Positions 1-8,528 of a stretch of DNA of 64,000 nucleotides are shown here, piece after piece. Origin of the DNA: Sphingomonas sanxanigenens (lineage in GTDB: Bacteria > Pseudomonadota > Alphaproteobacteria > Sphingomonadales > Sphingomonadaceae); contig QFNN01000001.1 in assembly GCA_003240855.1 (NCBI GenBank), forward strand, positions 62,001 through 126,000. The letters run 5' to 3'. Each line of letters starts with the position of its first letter. The stretch's first letter is position 1. Both the position numbers and the translations under genes were made by a program. Under the pieces are notes generated by a model. That model ran no database searches, was not told the origin of the DNA, and was given only the letters and a program-made list of their open reading frames with translations.

Positions 1-1
1 C

Positions 2-691
2 ACCCAATGGGTGATCGAGGATCGCTTCGCCGGCCCGCGCCCCGATTTCGAGGCGCTGGGCGTGCAGGTCACGTGCGCGGTCGCGCCGTGGGAGGAAGCC
101 AAGCTGCGCCTGCTGAACGGCGCACATTCGGGGCTAGCCTATCTGGGCGGGCTCGCGGGCGTCGATTTCGTCCATCAGTTCGTCGAGCGGCCCGAGGGCA
201 TGCGCTTCGTCGAGACGCTGTGGGACGAGGCGCAGACGACGCTGACCCCGCCCGCCGAACTGGACGTCGCCGCCTATCGCACCGCGTTGATGGCGCGTTT
301 CGCCAATCCGGCGCTGCAGCACCGAACGCGACAGATCGCGATGGACGGATCGCAGAAGCTGCCGCAGCGGCTGGTCGCGCCGATCCTCGCGCGGCGGGCG
401 AAGGGCCAGCCGATCGACCGGCTGGCGCTGGCGGTCGCGGCGTGGATGCGCTGGCAGGGCGGCGTCGACGACAGCGGGGCCGCCTTCGTCGTCGACGATC
501 CGCTGGCGGCGGAGACTGCGCGGCGGACTGCGGGCCTGGGCAGCGCCGCCGAGCGCGTCCGCGCGCTGGCCGGCATCGAAGCGATTTTCCCGCCCGCATT
601 CGCGGCGGATGGCGACATTGTCGCGGCGGTCACTGCGCATCTCGAGACGATCGAGGCGAAAGGCGCGCTGGCGGCGATCGCCGGCGCCTGA
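2..691 (+). CDS. Mannitol dehydrogenase family oxidoreductase, C-terminal part (5' end outside window)
   Basis: The reading frame is open from the window edge (…T-Q-W-V-I-E-D-R-F) to the stop at 689-691, so the start and the N-terminal NAD-binding domain lie upstream of the window. What remains is the C-terminal helical domain of the polyol-specific long-chain dehydrogenases. The catalytic pattern K-x4-N-x2-H is visible (Lys codon at 101, Asn at 116, His at 125) in 'KLRLLNGAHS', followed by 'DGSQKLPQR', both typical of mannitol 2-dehydrogenase and fructuronate reductase. The family reduces fructuronate, tagaturonate or fructose with NAD(P)H in the cytoplasm. The exact substrate cannot be decided from this part. 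A KDG kinase about 17 kb away would fit hexuronate catabolism, but that link is inference. Confidence 0.9.
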   Translation, partial: TQWVIEDRFAGPRPDFEALGVQVTCAVAPWEEAKLRLLNGAHSGLAYLGGLAGVDFVHQFVERPEGMRFVETLWDEAQTTLTPPAELDVAAYRTALMARFANPALQHRTRQIAMDGSQKLPQRLVAPILARRAKGQPIDRLALAVAAWMRWQGGVDDSGAAFVVDDPLAAETARRTAGLGSAAERVRALAGIEAIFPPAFAADGDIVAAVTAHLETIEAKGALAAIAGA

Positions 692-729
692 CTGCTTTCT
701 GCCAGGGACTCCCGCCCCCCCACGCCCCG

Positions 730-806
730 CCTGTCGGAGGCCTTTCCCGCCTTTTGACGCAATAAGGAAGGGGGAGGGCTTCGACAGGCTCAGGGCGAAC
801 GGGGGG
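730..806. repeat. Dispersed inverted repeat, type B, copy 1
   Basis: An imperfect inverted repeat pairs CCTGTCGGAGGCC (730-742) with GGCTTCGACAGG (777-788), continuing into CTCAGGGCGAACGG. The same core, CTTCGACAGGCTCAG, recurs at 42321-42335 together with its inverted partner. The element lies in the 233-bp gap between the dehydrogenase stop and the retropepsin gene. No T-run follows, so it is not a classic intrinsic terminator. Its function is unknown. Confidence 0.6.
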
Positions 807-924
807 CGTGATATGTGCGGAGCCTTTGCTGCACATTCTGCTGCGATCGACGTTTGCAGCAAAATGCGCCGCCTTCGTCGATCGGACGATAGCTAAGCGC
901 CTTTGCCTGCGCCATGATCGGCGG

Positions 925-1848
925 ATGGCAATGCTTCTTGCGTTCATTCTCGCCCTCGCCGGGCAGCAGGCGCCAGCCGCCGCGCCGGCGCCGCCGACCA
1001 TCCCGCCCGCCACGCTTGACGACACGCTGGAGATCGGCGGGGACGAGGTGGCGGCCAAAGCGGCGCGGACGCGGCTGACCGTGCCGGTGATGGTCAACGG
1101 GCAAGGGCCGTTTCGCTTCATCGTCGATAGCGGCGCCGACCGATCGGTCATCGCCCAATCGGTCGCCGCGCGCATGAACCTGCCGCCGGGCAAGGCGGCG
1201 ATGCTCCACAGCGTGGCGGGCGCCAAGCGCGTCGAGACTGTGAAGATCGACTCGATGCTGATCGGAACGAGCGAGGTTTACGACCTGACCACGCCCGTGC
1301 TGCCTGAACTGTTCGTGGGCGCGCAGGGGATCATCGGGATCGACGCGCTCGCCGAGCAGCGGCTGATGCTTGATTTCGACCGGAGGACGATCAGCGTCCA
1401 GGATTCGCGCAAGCCCGCCGCAGTCGAGTCCGACGTGATCGTGGTGACTGCGCGGCTGCGCCACGGCCAGTTGATTCTCGCGCAGGCGATGGCGGGCGAC
1501 AATCGGCTATATGCGATCATCGACACGGGTTCGGAAGTGACCATGGGCAATATGGCGTTGCTGAGGCGCATCTTCCGCGGCCGCAATCCCCCGGCGGCGA
1601 CGCCGATCGTGCTGACCAGCGTGACCGGCCAGACGCTGGAGGCGAGCCTGGTGATCCTGCCGCGCATGAAAATCGGCGGGCTCAATTTCGAGAATGTGCC
1701 GGTGGCCTTCGCCGACGCCGCCCCCTTCGCGCTGTTCGGCCTCGGCAGCCAGCCGGCGATGCTGCTGGGCACCGATCTGCTCGAAAACTTCCGGCGCGTC
1801 TCGCTTGATTTCCGCAACCGCAAGGTACGCTTCCAGTTGCGGCGGTGA
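925..1848 (+). CDS. Secreted retropepsin-like aspartic protease with two Asp-(Ser/Thr)-Gly motifs
   Basis: The 307-residue protein starts with a hydrophobic segment (MAMLLAFILALAG) followed by an Ala/Pro-rich stretch, consistent with a signal peptide or N-terminal anchor. Two retroviral-type aspartic protease half-domains follow. The first has 'FIVDSGADRS' (catalytic Asp68-Ser-Gly) and 'GIIGIDAL'; the second has 'AIIDTGSEVT' (Asp200-Thr-Gly) and 'LLGTDLLENF'. Both catalytic aspartates are on one chain, so it could form its active site without dimerising. ATG 925 was chosen because it begins the hydrophobic segment; ATG 931 is an alternative, and an upstream extension to 808 adds an unconvincing N-terminus. 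It probably acts in the periplasm. The substrate is unknown. Confidence 0.8.
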   Translation: MAMLLAFILALAGQQAPAAAPAPPTIPPATLDDTLEIGGDEVAAKAARTRLTVPVMVNGQGPFRFIVDSGADRSVIAQSVAARMNLPPGKAAMLHSVAGAKRVETVKIDSMLIGTSEVYDLTTPVLPELFVGAQGIIGIDALAEQRLMLDFDRRTISVQDSRKPAAVESDVIVVTARLRHGQLILAQAMAGDNRLYAIIDTGSEVTMGNMALLRRIFRGRNPPAATPIVLTSVTGQTLEASLVILPRMKIGGLNFENVPVAFADAAPFALFGLGSQPAMLLGTDLLENFRRVSLDFRNRKVRFQLRR

Positions 1849-1952
1849 ACCTTCCCCCGGCTTACAAATCATTGCCCGAGATGCGGGGGCATTGTCACGG
1901 CGGCGTCATATTGGCGTAATGTGGCGCGGCCGGCCGCGCCGGCGCGCAAAGC

Positions 1953-2510
1953 ATGGGGTTTCATATGCGCCTGACGCCGATTGCCGCAGCATTATGCCTT
2001 GCCGGGGCCAGCCTTTCCACGCCAGCCGCGGCGCGCAACGAAAAGGCCTGGGACGACGCAAGCACGGTCTCGCGCGATGCGCTCGTCGTGGTTGCGCTCG
2101 GGCTGCCCGCGATCAAAGGCGATTGGGCAGGCGACCTTCAAGCAGGAGGCAGCATCCTCGCCGCCGGGCTTGCCAGCTATGGTCTGAAGGAAGCCTTCCC
2201 CGAATGGCGGCCAGACCATTCCGACCGCAAGAGCTTCCCGTCCGGGCACACGTCGGTCGCGTTCGCCGCCGCCGCGTCGCTGCAGAACCGCTATGGCTGG
2301 CAGGTGGGGATCCCGGCGCAGATCGTGGCGGCCTTTACCGGCTTTTCGCGCGTACAGGCGCGCAAGCATCATTGGTATGACGTGGTGGCGGGCGCGGCGA
2401 TCGGCGAGACGGCGGGCTTCCTGATAACCTCGAAGCGCAACGCCAGCGTCCGCGTTCTGCCCTGGGGCGACACCAAGGGCGCGGGGGTGACGCTGGGAAT
2501 GCGCTTCTGA
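1953..2510 (+). CDS. PAP2-family phosphatase (phosphatidic acid phosphatase type 2)
   Basis: The 185-residue protein carries all three parts of the PAP2 signature: K-x6-R-P in 'KEAFPEWRP', P-S-G-H in 'SFPSGHTS', and S-R-x5-H-x3-D in 'SRVQARKHHWYD'. The family removes phosphate from lipid phosphates or isoprenyl pyrophosphates at the outer face of the inner membrane. An N-terminal signal-like segment (MRLTPIAAALCLAGASLSTPAAA) suggests export. The total length is near the small end of the family, with few clear membrane helices, so it resembles periplasmic acid-phosphatase-like members. The start is 1953, or ATG 1965 just before the signal peptide. A strong terminator hairpin follows the stop. 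The substrate is unresolved. Confidence 0.87.
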   Translation: MGFHMRLTPIAAALCLAGASLSTPAAARNEKAWDDASTVSRDALVVVALGLPAIKGDWAGDLQAGGSILAAGLASYGLKEAFPEWRPDHSDRKSFPSGHTSVAFAAAASLQNRYGWQVGIPAQIVAAFTGFSRVQARKHHWYDVVAGAAIGETAGFLITSKRNASVRVLPWGDTKGAGVTLGMRF

Positions 2511-2516
2511 TGCGTC

Positions 2517-2551
2517 TCCGCCCGCCCGAGACCGGGCGAGCGGAGGTTTTG
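2517..2551 (+). terminator. Rho-independent terminator after the PAP2 gene
   Basis: A 13-bp stem with one mismatch (2517-2529 with 2534-2546) closes an AGAC loop and is followed by GTTTT, seven bases after the PAP2 stop codon. It ends plus-strand transcription before the convergent TorF-type gene, whose stop is at 2556. Confidence 0.75.
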
Positions 2552-2555
2552 ACGC

Positions 2556-3365
2556 CTAGAAAGCGGCGGTGATGCTGAACACCGCGCGGCTGCCGGCGAT
2601 CGACGAACCATCGCTGGTGTCGGAGAAATTGGGCAGCAGATAGGCCGATTTCTTCTTGGAGATATTGGTGTCGACATAAGCGACGCCCAGCGTGACCGGA
2701 CCGACGACGACATCGACGCCGAGCAGCCAATCCCAATATTTGCCGGTGGGCGCGACGCTGGTGCCGTTGGGGCCAAGGCCGGGATTGCCGTTGGAATGGC
2801 CGAGATGCCCCTTCACCGTCGCCGGCGTGCCGGGAATGCCCGCGCTCGCATCGCCCCAGACATAGAGATTGTCATGCTTCGCGCCGATGCGGCTCTTGGG
2901 CGTGTTGAACCAGTTGCCCAGCGCCTGCTGCTTGGGCGCATAGGCGATGCCCGCCAGCAGGCTGACCGGGCCGGCGATGCCGCTGACCTTCACATAGGGT
3001 TCGGCGAAATCGGTTTTGTCGAAACCGCCCGGATACATGTACCAGGTTAGGCCAGCATCGACCGTCACCGGCCCGATGGGGCGCTTGTAGCCGCCGACCA
3101 GATCGAGCTCCATATTCGCGCCGCCGAACGTGCCCCAGCCGGACAGGTTGGACGCCCAGACGCTGGCGTAAAGGCCGCTCTTGTGCGCGATGGTGAAACC
3201 GCCCTGGATCGCGAAATCCTTGTCGGTCTGCGAAACGCCGCGGAAGCGATAGTCGGAAACAAGCCCGACCGAGCCGGACACCGTGAACGGCTTTTCCGGC
3301 TCAGTCTGGGCCAGGGCCGGTGACGCGCCGGCAAGCAGCACGGCAAGGCATGCATATGTTTTCAT
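2556..3365 (-). CDS. TorF-family putative porin (TIGR02001-like outer-membrane protein)
   Basis: The protein has 269 residues from ATG 3365: signal peptide 'MKTYACLAVLLAGASPALA', then the family opening 'SGSVGLVSDYRFRGVSQTD' and alternating amphipathic strands ending in a C-terminal Phe (SITAAF). That ending is the usual outer-membrane beta-barrel insertion signal. The family is conserved in proteobacteria as a putative porin; the transported solute is unknown. ATG 3365 is favoured over ATG 3374 because the GGGGG ribosome-binding run abuts the upstream ATG but is 9 nt from 3365. It stands alone on the minus strand, converging on the PAP2 gene. The 249-bp upstream region (3366-3614) presumably holds its promoter, but I see no clear motif. 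Confidence 0.85.
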   Translation of the reverse strand: MKTYACLAVLLAGASPALAQTEPEKPFTVSGSVGLVSDYRFRGVSQTDKDFAIQGGFTIAHKSGLYASVWASNLSGWGTFGGANMELDLVGGYKRPIGPVTVDAGLTWYMYPGGFDKTDFAEPYVKVSGIAGPVSLLAGIAYAPKQQALGNWFNTPKSRIGAKHDNLYVWGDASAGIPGTPATVKGHLGHSNGNPGLGPNGTSVAPTGKYWDWLLGVDVVVGPVTLGVAYVDTNISKKKSAYLLPNFSDTSDGSSIAGSRAVFSITAAF

Positions 3366-3560
3366 CTGGAACATCCCCCAATCCTAATGGTGATGTCCCA
3401 CCTGCGCCCGGAGTTGCGCGCCCTCTCACCCCTGGGAAGGAAAGGCGGTGACACGTCCGTCCGAGGCGGCCAGCTTATCCGGCCTGCGCTTCCGGTCTTT
3501 TTCCGGACTGTAACGAAATATTGCAGCGTACCGGCGACGCGCCCGACTGGAATCGGGAAC

Positions 3561-3585
3561 GCCGCCCGGATGGGATCCGGGCGGC
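3561..3585. other. Perfect 11-bp hairpin downstream of the SulP gene
   Basis: GCCGCCCGGAT (3561-3571) pairs exactly with ATCCGGGCGGC (3575-3585) around a GGG loop. It lies 30 nt past the SulP stop on the minus strand; a smaller hairpin CCCGA/TCGGG (3543-3557) follows. There is no U-run, so it is either a weak terminator or an mRNA 3'-end stabiliser. Confidence 0.5.
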
Positions 3586-3614
3586 GTCGCGCTGGAGGAA
3601 ATGGCGTTTCCCGA

Positions 3615-5132
3615 TCAGGCGCTAAGGCGCTCGACGTGGCGGCTGTCGCCGGTCAGCTCGATCTGCATCCCCTGCCCGCGCTTGCGCTGAAGCCAGTCGC
3701 GCAGCAGTTCCGAACAGCTATGGTCGAGACCCGCCAGCCGCTTCAGCTCGAGGCGGAGCGGGCGACCTTCGGGGACCGAATCCAGCGCATTGCTGAGCTT
3801 GGGCAGCGAGACGAACGTCGCCGCGCCGTCCAGCGCCAGCCGGCTTTCCTCATCGCCATGATCGGCCTCCACGCGCAGGCGAAGCTTGCGGCCATAAGGC
3901 AGGATCTCAAGCAGCGAGAGCGCGATGCCGGCGAGCACGCCGGTCAGCAGATCGGTGGTGACGACGAGGATGAAGGTGGTCGCCCAGATCAGCACCGGCA
4001 GCAGGCCGTAATGATGGAAGAGATGCCTGGCATGGGCTACGCTCACCAGACGCCAGCCGGTGATCACCAGCACGCCGCCGAGCGCCGCCATCGGGATCTC
4101 GCGCAACAGCCAGGGCAGCAGCGCGACGAAGCCGAGGATCCACACGCCGTGCAGGATAGCCGACAGCCGCGTCATCGCGCCTGCCTGCACATTGGCCGAG
4201 CTGCGGACGATGACGCCCGTCATCGGCAGCGCGCCCGCAAAACCGCAGAGCAGATTGCCGATGCCCTGCGCGCGCAGTTCCTTGTTATAGTCAGTGCGCA
4301 CGCCATCGTGCATGCGATCGACCGCCGCCGCCGACAGCAAGGTCTCGGCGCTGGCGATGAAGGCGATGGCGACAGCCGCGACGATCAGCGAGGGATCGCC
4401 GAAGGTCGCGAAGAAGCCGGCGCCCGGCGCATCGATCGCGCCGACGATCGACTGAGGCACGTCGATACGCGCGACATCGAGCTTGAGGAAAAAGGCGATG
4501 AGCGTCGCCGCGACGACGCCGATCAGCGCGCCGGGGACGAGGCGCAGCGCGGCCGGGCGGAAGCGTTCCCACGCCAGCATCCCGCCCATGGTGACCAGCC
4601 CGATCAGCAGCGCATATTCGGCGGCCCGGAAATCGCCGAACTGCAGGCCGAGGATACGGCCGGGCATTGCGGCGAGGTTCTGAACGCCGCTGGCGAGCGG
4701 CTTGGCGTCGAACAATGTGTGGAACTGGCCGATGACGATCAGCGCGCCGATGCCCGCGAGCATGCCATGGACGACCGCCGGCGAAATGGCGCGGAACCAG
4801 CCGCCAAGCCTGAAAATGCCGGCGACGACCTGCAGCGCGCCCGCGAGCACGAGGATCGGCCCGAGCGCCGAGACGCCATGATCGCGCACCAGTTCAAAGA
4901 CGATGACCGCCAGGCCGGCGGCAGGGCCGCTGACCTGAAGCGGCGACCCCGCGAGGGCGCCGACGACGATACCGCCGATGATGCCGGTAATCAGCCCCTT
5001 TTCGGGCGGAACGCCCGAAGCGATGGCGATGCCCATGCACAGCGGCATCGCCACCAGAAAGACGACGATCGACGCGGTGAAATCACGCGCCAGGAAAGGC
5101 GCACTCAAACGCGACATAGCCTGCGACGCCAT
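3615..5132 (-). CDS. SulP-family anion transporter paired with carbonic anhydrase (probable bicarbonate or sulfate transport)
   Basis: This 505-residue inner-membrane protein of the SLC26/SulP family has about ten to twelve hydrophobic segments in residues 15-400. They include 'FLVAMPLCMGIAIASGVPP' and 'SPLQVSGPAAGLAVIVFELV', the conserved region lining the transport path. The C-terminal 90 residues resemble a STAS domain ('LRLELKRLAGLDHSCSELL'). The start codon lies only 3 nt after the stop of a beta-carbonic anhydrase gene, so both are surely co-transcribed. SulP/carbonic anhydrase pairs and fusions are known and are usually read as bicarbonate transporters. Sulfate remains possible because substrate cannot be read from the sequence. 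Two hairpins follow the gene. Confidence 0.87.
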   Translation of the reverse strand: MASQAMSRLSAPFLARDFTASIVVFLVAMPLCMGIAIASGVPPEKGLITGIIGGIVVGALAGSPLQVSGPAAGLAVIVFELVRDHGVSALGPILVLAGALQVVAGIFRLGGWFRAISPAVVHGMLAGIGALIVIGQFHTLFDAKPLASGVQNLAAMPGRILGLQFGDFRAAEYALLIGLVTMGGMLAWERFRPAALRLVPGALIGVVAATLIAFFLKLDVARIDVPQSIVGAIDAPGAGFFATFGDPSLIVAAVAIAFIASAETLLSAAAVDRMHDGVRTDYNKELRAQGIGNLLCGFAGALPMTGVIVRSSANVQAGAMTRLSAILHGVWILGFVALLPWLLREIPMAALGGVLVITGWRLVSVAHARHLFHHYGLLPVLIWATTFILVVTTDLLTGVLAGIALSLLEILPYGRKLRLRVEADHGDEESRLALDGAATFVSLPKLSNALDSVPEGRPLRLELKRLAGLDHSCSELLRDWLQRKRGQGMQIELTGDSRHVERLSA

Positions 5133-5135
5133 CTG

Positions 5136-5840
5136 TTACTCCGCAGCCTGCATGAAATGCTCGCCGTGCGCGGCAAGGCGCTGCGCGGGTTCGAGCGCGA
5201 TGGGAAGCGGCCTGTCCTCGCGCAGGGGCACGAAACGGCCCGTCTTGCCGTCGAGGCCGAGAATCTGGCCGGCGTGAATGTCGACGAACCAGCCGTGGAG
5301 AGCGATCTCGCCCCGCGCAATGCCGGCGGCGACCGACGGATGCGTGCGCAGATGCGCGATCTGCGCGACGATATTCTCCAGCGCCATCGCCCGCACGCGG
5401 GCGTCGTCGCTCAGTTCGGGATAGCCGGTGTTGACGACATTCTGCGCCGCCGTCGAATGACGCAGCCAGGCCGCGACGTTGGGCATGGTGGCAAGGCTGT
5501 CTGGATTGCTGAGCGCCTTCATCGCGCCGCAGTCCGAATGGCCGCAGACGATGATGTCGCGAACGCCCAGCGCCATCACGGCATATTCGACGGTCGAGGA
5601 CACGCCGCCATTCTGCGTGGCGAAGGGCGGCACGATGTTGCCCGCGTTGCGGCAGACGAACAGATCGCCCGGCGCGGCCTGCATGATGAGTTCGGGAACC
5701 ACGCGCGAGTCGGCGCAGGAAATCATAAGCGCCTTGGGGGCCTGGCCCTGCGACGCGAGCTTTCCGTACAGCGCGCTCTCGTTACGAAAAACGGTCTTCT
5801 CGAAATCGAAGACGCGACCAATCACATCGTTCACGATCAC
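5136..5840 (-). CDS. Beta-class carbonic anhydrase
   Basis: The 234-residue enzyme interconverts CO2 and bicarbonate in the cytoplasm. The zinc ligands and catalytic dyad are present: Cys42-x-Asp44-x-Arg46 in 'ISCADSRVVPE' and His101-x2-Cys104 in 'VCGHSDCGAM'. The stretch 'RNAGNIVPP' is also characteristic. Length is typical. It is the first gene of a two-gene unit with the SulP transporter 3 nt downstream, suggesting that hydration or dehydration is coupled to anion movement. The 119 bp upstream, up to the histidine kinase stop, holds the likely promoter. Confidence 0.95.
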   Translation of the reverse strand: MIVNDVIGRVFDFEKTVFRNESALYGKLASQGQAPKALMISCADSRVVPELIMQAAPGDLFVCRNAGNIVPPFATQNGGVSSTVEYAVMALGVRDIIVCGHSDCGAMKALSNPDSLATMPNVAAWLRHSTAAQNVVNTGYPELSDDARVRAMALENIVAQIAHLRTHPSVAAGIARGEIALHGWFVDIHAGQILGLDGKTGRFVPLREDRPLPIALEPAQRLAAHGEHFMQAAE

Positions 5841-5959
5841 ACTCCTGGAAACATTGCTCAGGAGCCAGACATAGGGGCGCTGCTTTGCCGCAGCGCAGCG
5901 CTGTTGTAAGGAATTGTTGCTGGCCGGAAAAAGCCGTGCGGCGCCCGCGCGGCGCGCTT

Positions 5960-7261
5960 TCAGGCGGCCGGAAGCGTCACGATCGCGCGCAATCCGCCGC
6001 CCGGCCGGTTTTCGAGCGCGAGCGCGCCGCCCTCGCCCGCGATCACCTCCGCAACAATTGCGAGGCCGAGGCCGAGACCCCGCGTATTGCGCCCGCGCGC
6101 CTCGTCGAGGCGGACGAAGGGCCGAAGCACCTCGCCGAGGCGTTCGGGCGGAATGCCGGGGCCGTCGTCATCGATGACGATGCGCGCGCCTTCGCCTTCC
6201 GGTTCGAGCGTCACGCGGACGTTGCCGCCATAGTGAATCGCGTTTTCGACAAGATTGGCGAGCGCGCGGCGGAACGCGGACGTGCGCACGAACATCTCGA
6301 AATGGTCAGGGCCACGATAGACGGCGTCGTGCCCCAGATCATTGGCGCCGTCCACGATCGTCGCCGCCATCACCGCGACATCAGTGCGCGAGCGCGGCTC
6401 CGGATCTTCCGCGCCGCCGAGGAAGGCGAGAAGCGACGCAAGCATCGCCTCCATCTCCGCCACGTCCTGACGCGCGGCTTCGTTGCCGGCCGCACCTTCG
6501 AGACGAAGCTGGAGCCGGGCGAGCGGCGTGCGCAGGTCATGGCCGACTGCGGCCAGCGCCTGCGTTCGACTTTCGATGAGCTGGCGGATGCGGAGCTGCA
6601 TCTCGTTAAAGGCGTGGATCAGGCTGCGAACTTCTTCCGTTCCCTGCTCGCGCACCGGCCTGAACTGCCCGGCGCCGACATGCTCGGTTGCATAGACGAG
6701 CGCGCGGAGCGGCCTGAGCGTGCGCCGGATCATCGCGGCGGCGAGCATGATGAGAATGAGCGCGGGCGCAAGCGCCAGCAATACCCGCCCGAGCGCAAGG
6801 CTCCAGCCCTGTTCGATCTGGCGCGCGCCGAACAACATCCTGCTGCCATCAGGCAACCGGAGATCGCCGGCGATGCCCGATCCCTTGCGCAGCGGCGCAA
6901 GCCGGAGGTGCAGATCCGAACGCGCGAGATCGGGTTCCCAAGCCAATATCTGGCTGCGCATCCGATCGAGCCCGGGCGCGAGATCGGCGCGCGGCGGCGC
7001 GCCGGGCTGCCAGTGGATGTAATAGCGTTCGGTGGTCAGCTCCGCCGCCATCTCGTCGCGCTGGGGCGGCGGCCGTTCACTGAGCAGCTTGCGTGCGATG
7101 ACGAGATGTTCGGCAAGGCGGCGCGCCTCGTCGTCGCGGATCGAGAAATGAGTGGCGCGTTCGTAAAGCAGCGTGCTCGCGCCGAACTCGACGACGATGA
7201 CCACCAGCAGGATCGCCGTGATCCGGCCGAGAAGCCCAAGCGACCGGACGAACGGGCGCAT
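5960..7261 (-). CDS. Sensor histidine kinase (EnvZ-like architecture)
   Basis: The 433-residue inner-membrane kinase has a transmembrane helix near residues 12-34, a periplasmic sensor region of about 120 residues without a recognised domain, a second helix near 158-178, and a HAMP linker. The dimerisation/phosphoacceptor helix contains His241 in 'VGHDLRTPLARL'. The ATPase domain has an N-box 'LVENAIHYGG', G1 'DDDGPGIPPE' and G2 'GLGLGLAIV'. It follows the response regulator gene by 13 nt, so both form an operon. The signal is unknown. A small secreted protein gene transcribed divergently from the pair may be a target or sensor accessory. Confidence 0.93.
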   Translation of the reverse strand: MRPFVRSLGLLGRITAILLVVIVVEFGASTLLYERATHFSIRDDEARRLAEHLVIARKLLSERPPPQRDEMAAELTTERYYIHWQPGAPPRADLAPGLDRMRSQILAWEPDLARSDLHLRLAPLRKGSGIAGDLRLPDGSRMLFGARQIEQGWSLALGRVLLALAPALILIMLAAAMIRRTLRPLRALVYATEHVGAGQFRPVREQGTEEVRSLIHAFNEMQLRIRQLIESRTQALAAVGHDLRTPLARLQLRLEGAAGNEAARQDVAEMEAMLASLLAFLGGAEDPEPRSRTDVAVMAATIVDGANDLGHDAVYRGPDHFEMFVRTSAFRRALANLVENAIHYGGNVRVTLEPEGEGARIVIDDDGPGIPPERLGEVLRPFVRLDEARGRNTRGLGLGLAIVAEVIAGEGGALALENRPGGGLRAIVTLPAA

Positions 7262-7274
7262 CAGCGACCCATGC

Positions 7275-7985
7275 TCAGATGCGCGTCACTTCGGCGTTGA
7301 ACATATAGCCGACGCCGCGAACGGTGACGATCGGCGCGGCATGCCCCGCGCCTGTCAATTTGCGCCTGAGGCGGCTGACCAGCACATCGATGCTGCGATC
7401 GGACGAGTCGCCAAGCCGGGTGCGCGACAGTTCGATCAGCCGTTCGCGCGCGATGACGCGCTGGGGCTGCGAGAGGAAGCTGGCGAGGAGATCGAACTCG
7501 GCGCCGGTCAGCTCGACGATCGCGCCGCTGGGCGAGCGCAGCTCGCGGCGGGGAAAGCTGACCGTCCAGCCGTCGAAATGCGCTTCATTCTCGCGCGCCT
7601 CGCCATGCTGGCGATCGAGCGCGCCGCGCCGGAGCACGGCGCGGATGCGCGCGAGCAGCTCACGCGGGCCGAAGGGCTTGGCGAGATAATCGTCAGCGCC
7701 CAGCTCCAGCCCGATCACGCGATCGGCCTCGCTGCCCCTGGCGCTGATGAAAATGATCGGCACATCGCTCTTGCGACGGATCTGGCGGCACAGATCGATG
7801 CCGTTGGTGCCCGGCAGCATGATGTCGAGCAACACGAGGTCGACGGGGCCGGCGTCGAACGCGATCCACATTTCGGGCGCAGTCGCCGCCGGGCGCACAA
7901 CATAGCCGTTTTCCTGCAGGACGCGCGCAGTGAGCGTGCGCAGGGGCGGATCGTCCTCGACGAGGATGATGGTCTGGGCGCTCAT
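7275..7985 (-). CDS. OmpR/PhoB-family response regulator
   Basis: The 236-residue regulator has a receiver domain (residues 4-115) with acidic pocket Glu10-Asp11-Asp12, phosphoacceptor Asp54 in 'LLDIMLPG' and conserved Lys103 in 'LAKPFGPRE'. A winged-helix DNA-binding domain follows (residues 140-230; 'LTGAEFDLLASFLSQPQRVI', 'DVLVSRLRRKL'). It is the first gene of the operon with the histidine kinase. The upstream gap holds two direct TT(G/C)TTACA repeats, which could be its own binding sites. Target genes are unknown. Confidence 0.93.
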   Translation of the reverse strand: MSAQTIILVEDDPPLRTLTARVLQENGYVVRPAATAPEMWIAFDAGPVDLVLLDIMLPGTNGIDLCRQIRRKSDVPIIFISARGSEADRVIGLELGADDYLAKPFGPRELLARIRAVLRRGALDRQHGEARENEAHFDGWTVSFPRRELRSPSGAIVELTGAEFDLLASFLSQPQRVIARERLIELSRTRLGDSSDRSIDVLVSRLRRKLTGAGHAAPIVTVRGVGYMFNAEVTRI

Positions 7986-8070
7986 CGGGGTGCACGACGC
8001 ATGGAGGACATCGACGGATAGCTAGGGCAGACGGGCATTTGCTTCAACCGAACCGCCCGATGGACATATT

Positions 8071-8121
8071 TTGTTACACATCTGCAATCGCCCGGACCGG
8101 GTAGAGCCATCATTTCTTACA
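8071..8121. promoter_or_regulatory. Direct repeats TT(G/C)TTACA between the two-component operon and the small secreted gene
   Basis: TTGTTACA (8071-8078) and TTCTTACA (8114-8121) lie in the same orientation, 43 bp apart start to start (about four helical turns), in the 212-bp divergent intergenic region. OmpR-type regulators often bind direct repeats containing TTACA-like cores. Binding by the neighbouring regulator is inference. Confidence 0.35.
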
Positions 8122-8197
8122 AACGCGCCACGTGCCCGCAAGTGACCGCCCTTAGAGTTCGGCGATCGACAAGTCACTCCCCATAAGGATAGGTCAA

Positions 8198-8476
8198 GTG
8201 CGCTTTTCCCCGATCATGCTGGCGGCGATCGCCGCCCTGCCCGCCGCCGCGTCCGCCCAGTCGCTGCCCGACACGCACGAGCGCGTCTGGTCGCCGGCCG
8301 GCAAGACCCCCGCTCTTCATTATCGTCCGCTGGGCGCGAAGGCCTGCGCCACGGCGCGCGCCGCGCACCCGTGGACCAAGGGCCACACGCACGCCACCGC
8401 CCGGTGCGGCGAACGGGCCGAAGTCGCCCAGCAGAATGCAGACAAGGCCGGCAGGGCGGAACGCCCGGGCGCCTGA
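8198..8476 (+). CDS. Small secreted protein of unknown function
   Basis: The 92-residue product starts at GTG 8198, preceded by AAGGATAGG. The first 20 residues (MRFSPIMLAAIAALPAAASA) form a clear signal peptide with an A-S-A cleavage site. The mature part of about 70 residues is basic and rich in Ala, with two cysteines ('KACATA' and 'TARCGE') that could form a disulfide in the periplasm, and several histidines. I recognise no family. It is divergent from a two-component system and ends before a strong terminator, which supports it as a real transcription unit. A periplasmic accessory or target of that system is possible but untested. Confidence 0.6.
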   Translation: MRFSPIMLAAIAALPAAASAQSLPDTHERVWSPAGKTPALHYRPLGAKACATARAAHPWTKGHTHATARCGERAEVAQQNADKAGRAERPGA

Positions 8477-8528
8477 GGTTCCCCCCGACCGATGGCGCCC
8501 CCAAACCGCTATCGGTCACCCCCTCACA

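Noticed and set aside
3387..5909. An 840-residue open frame on the plus strand opposite the SulP and carbonic anhydrase genes
   Set aside because: It is rich in Arg, Gln, Asp and His with no domain, and lies antisense to two well-recognised genes. Such frames arise from codon bias in GC-rich DNA.
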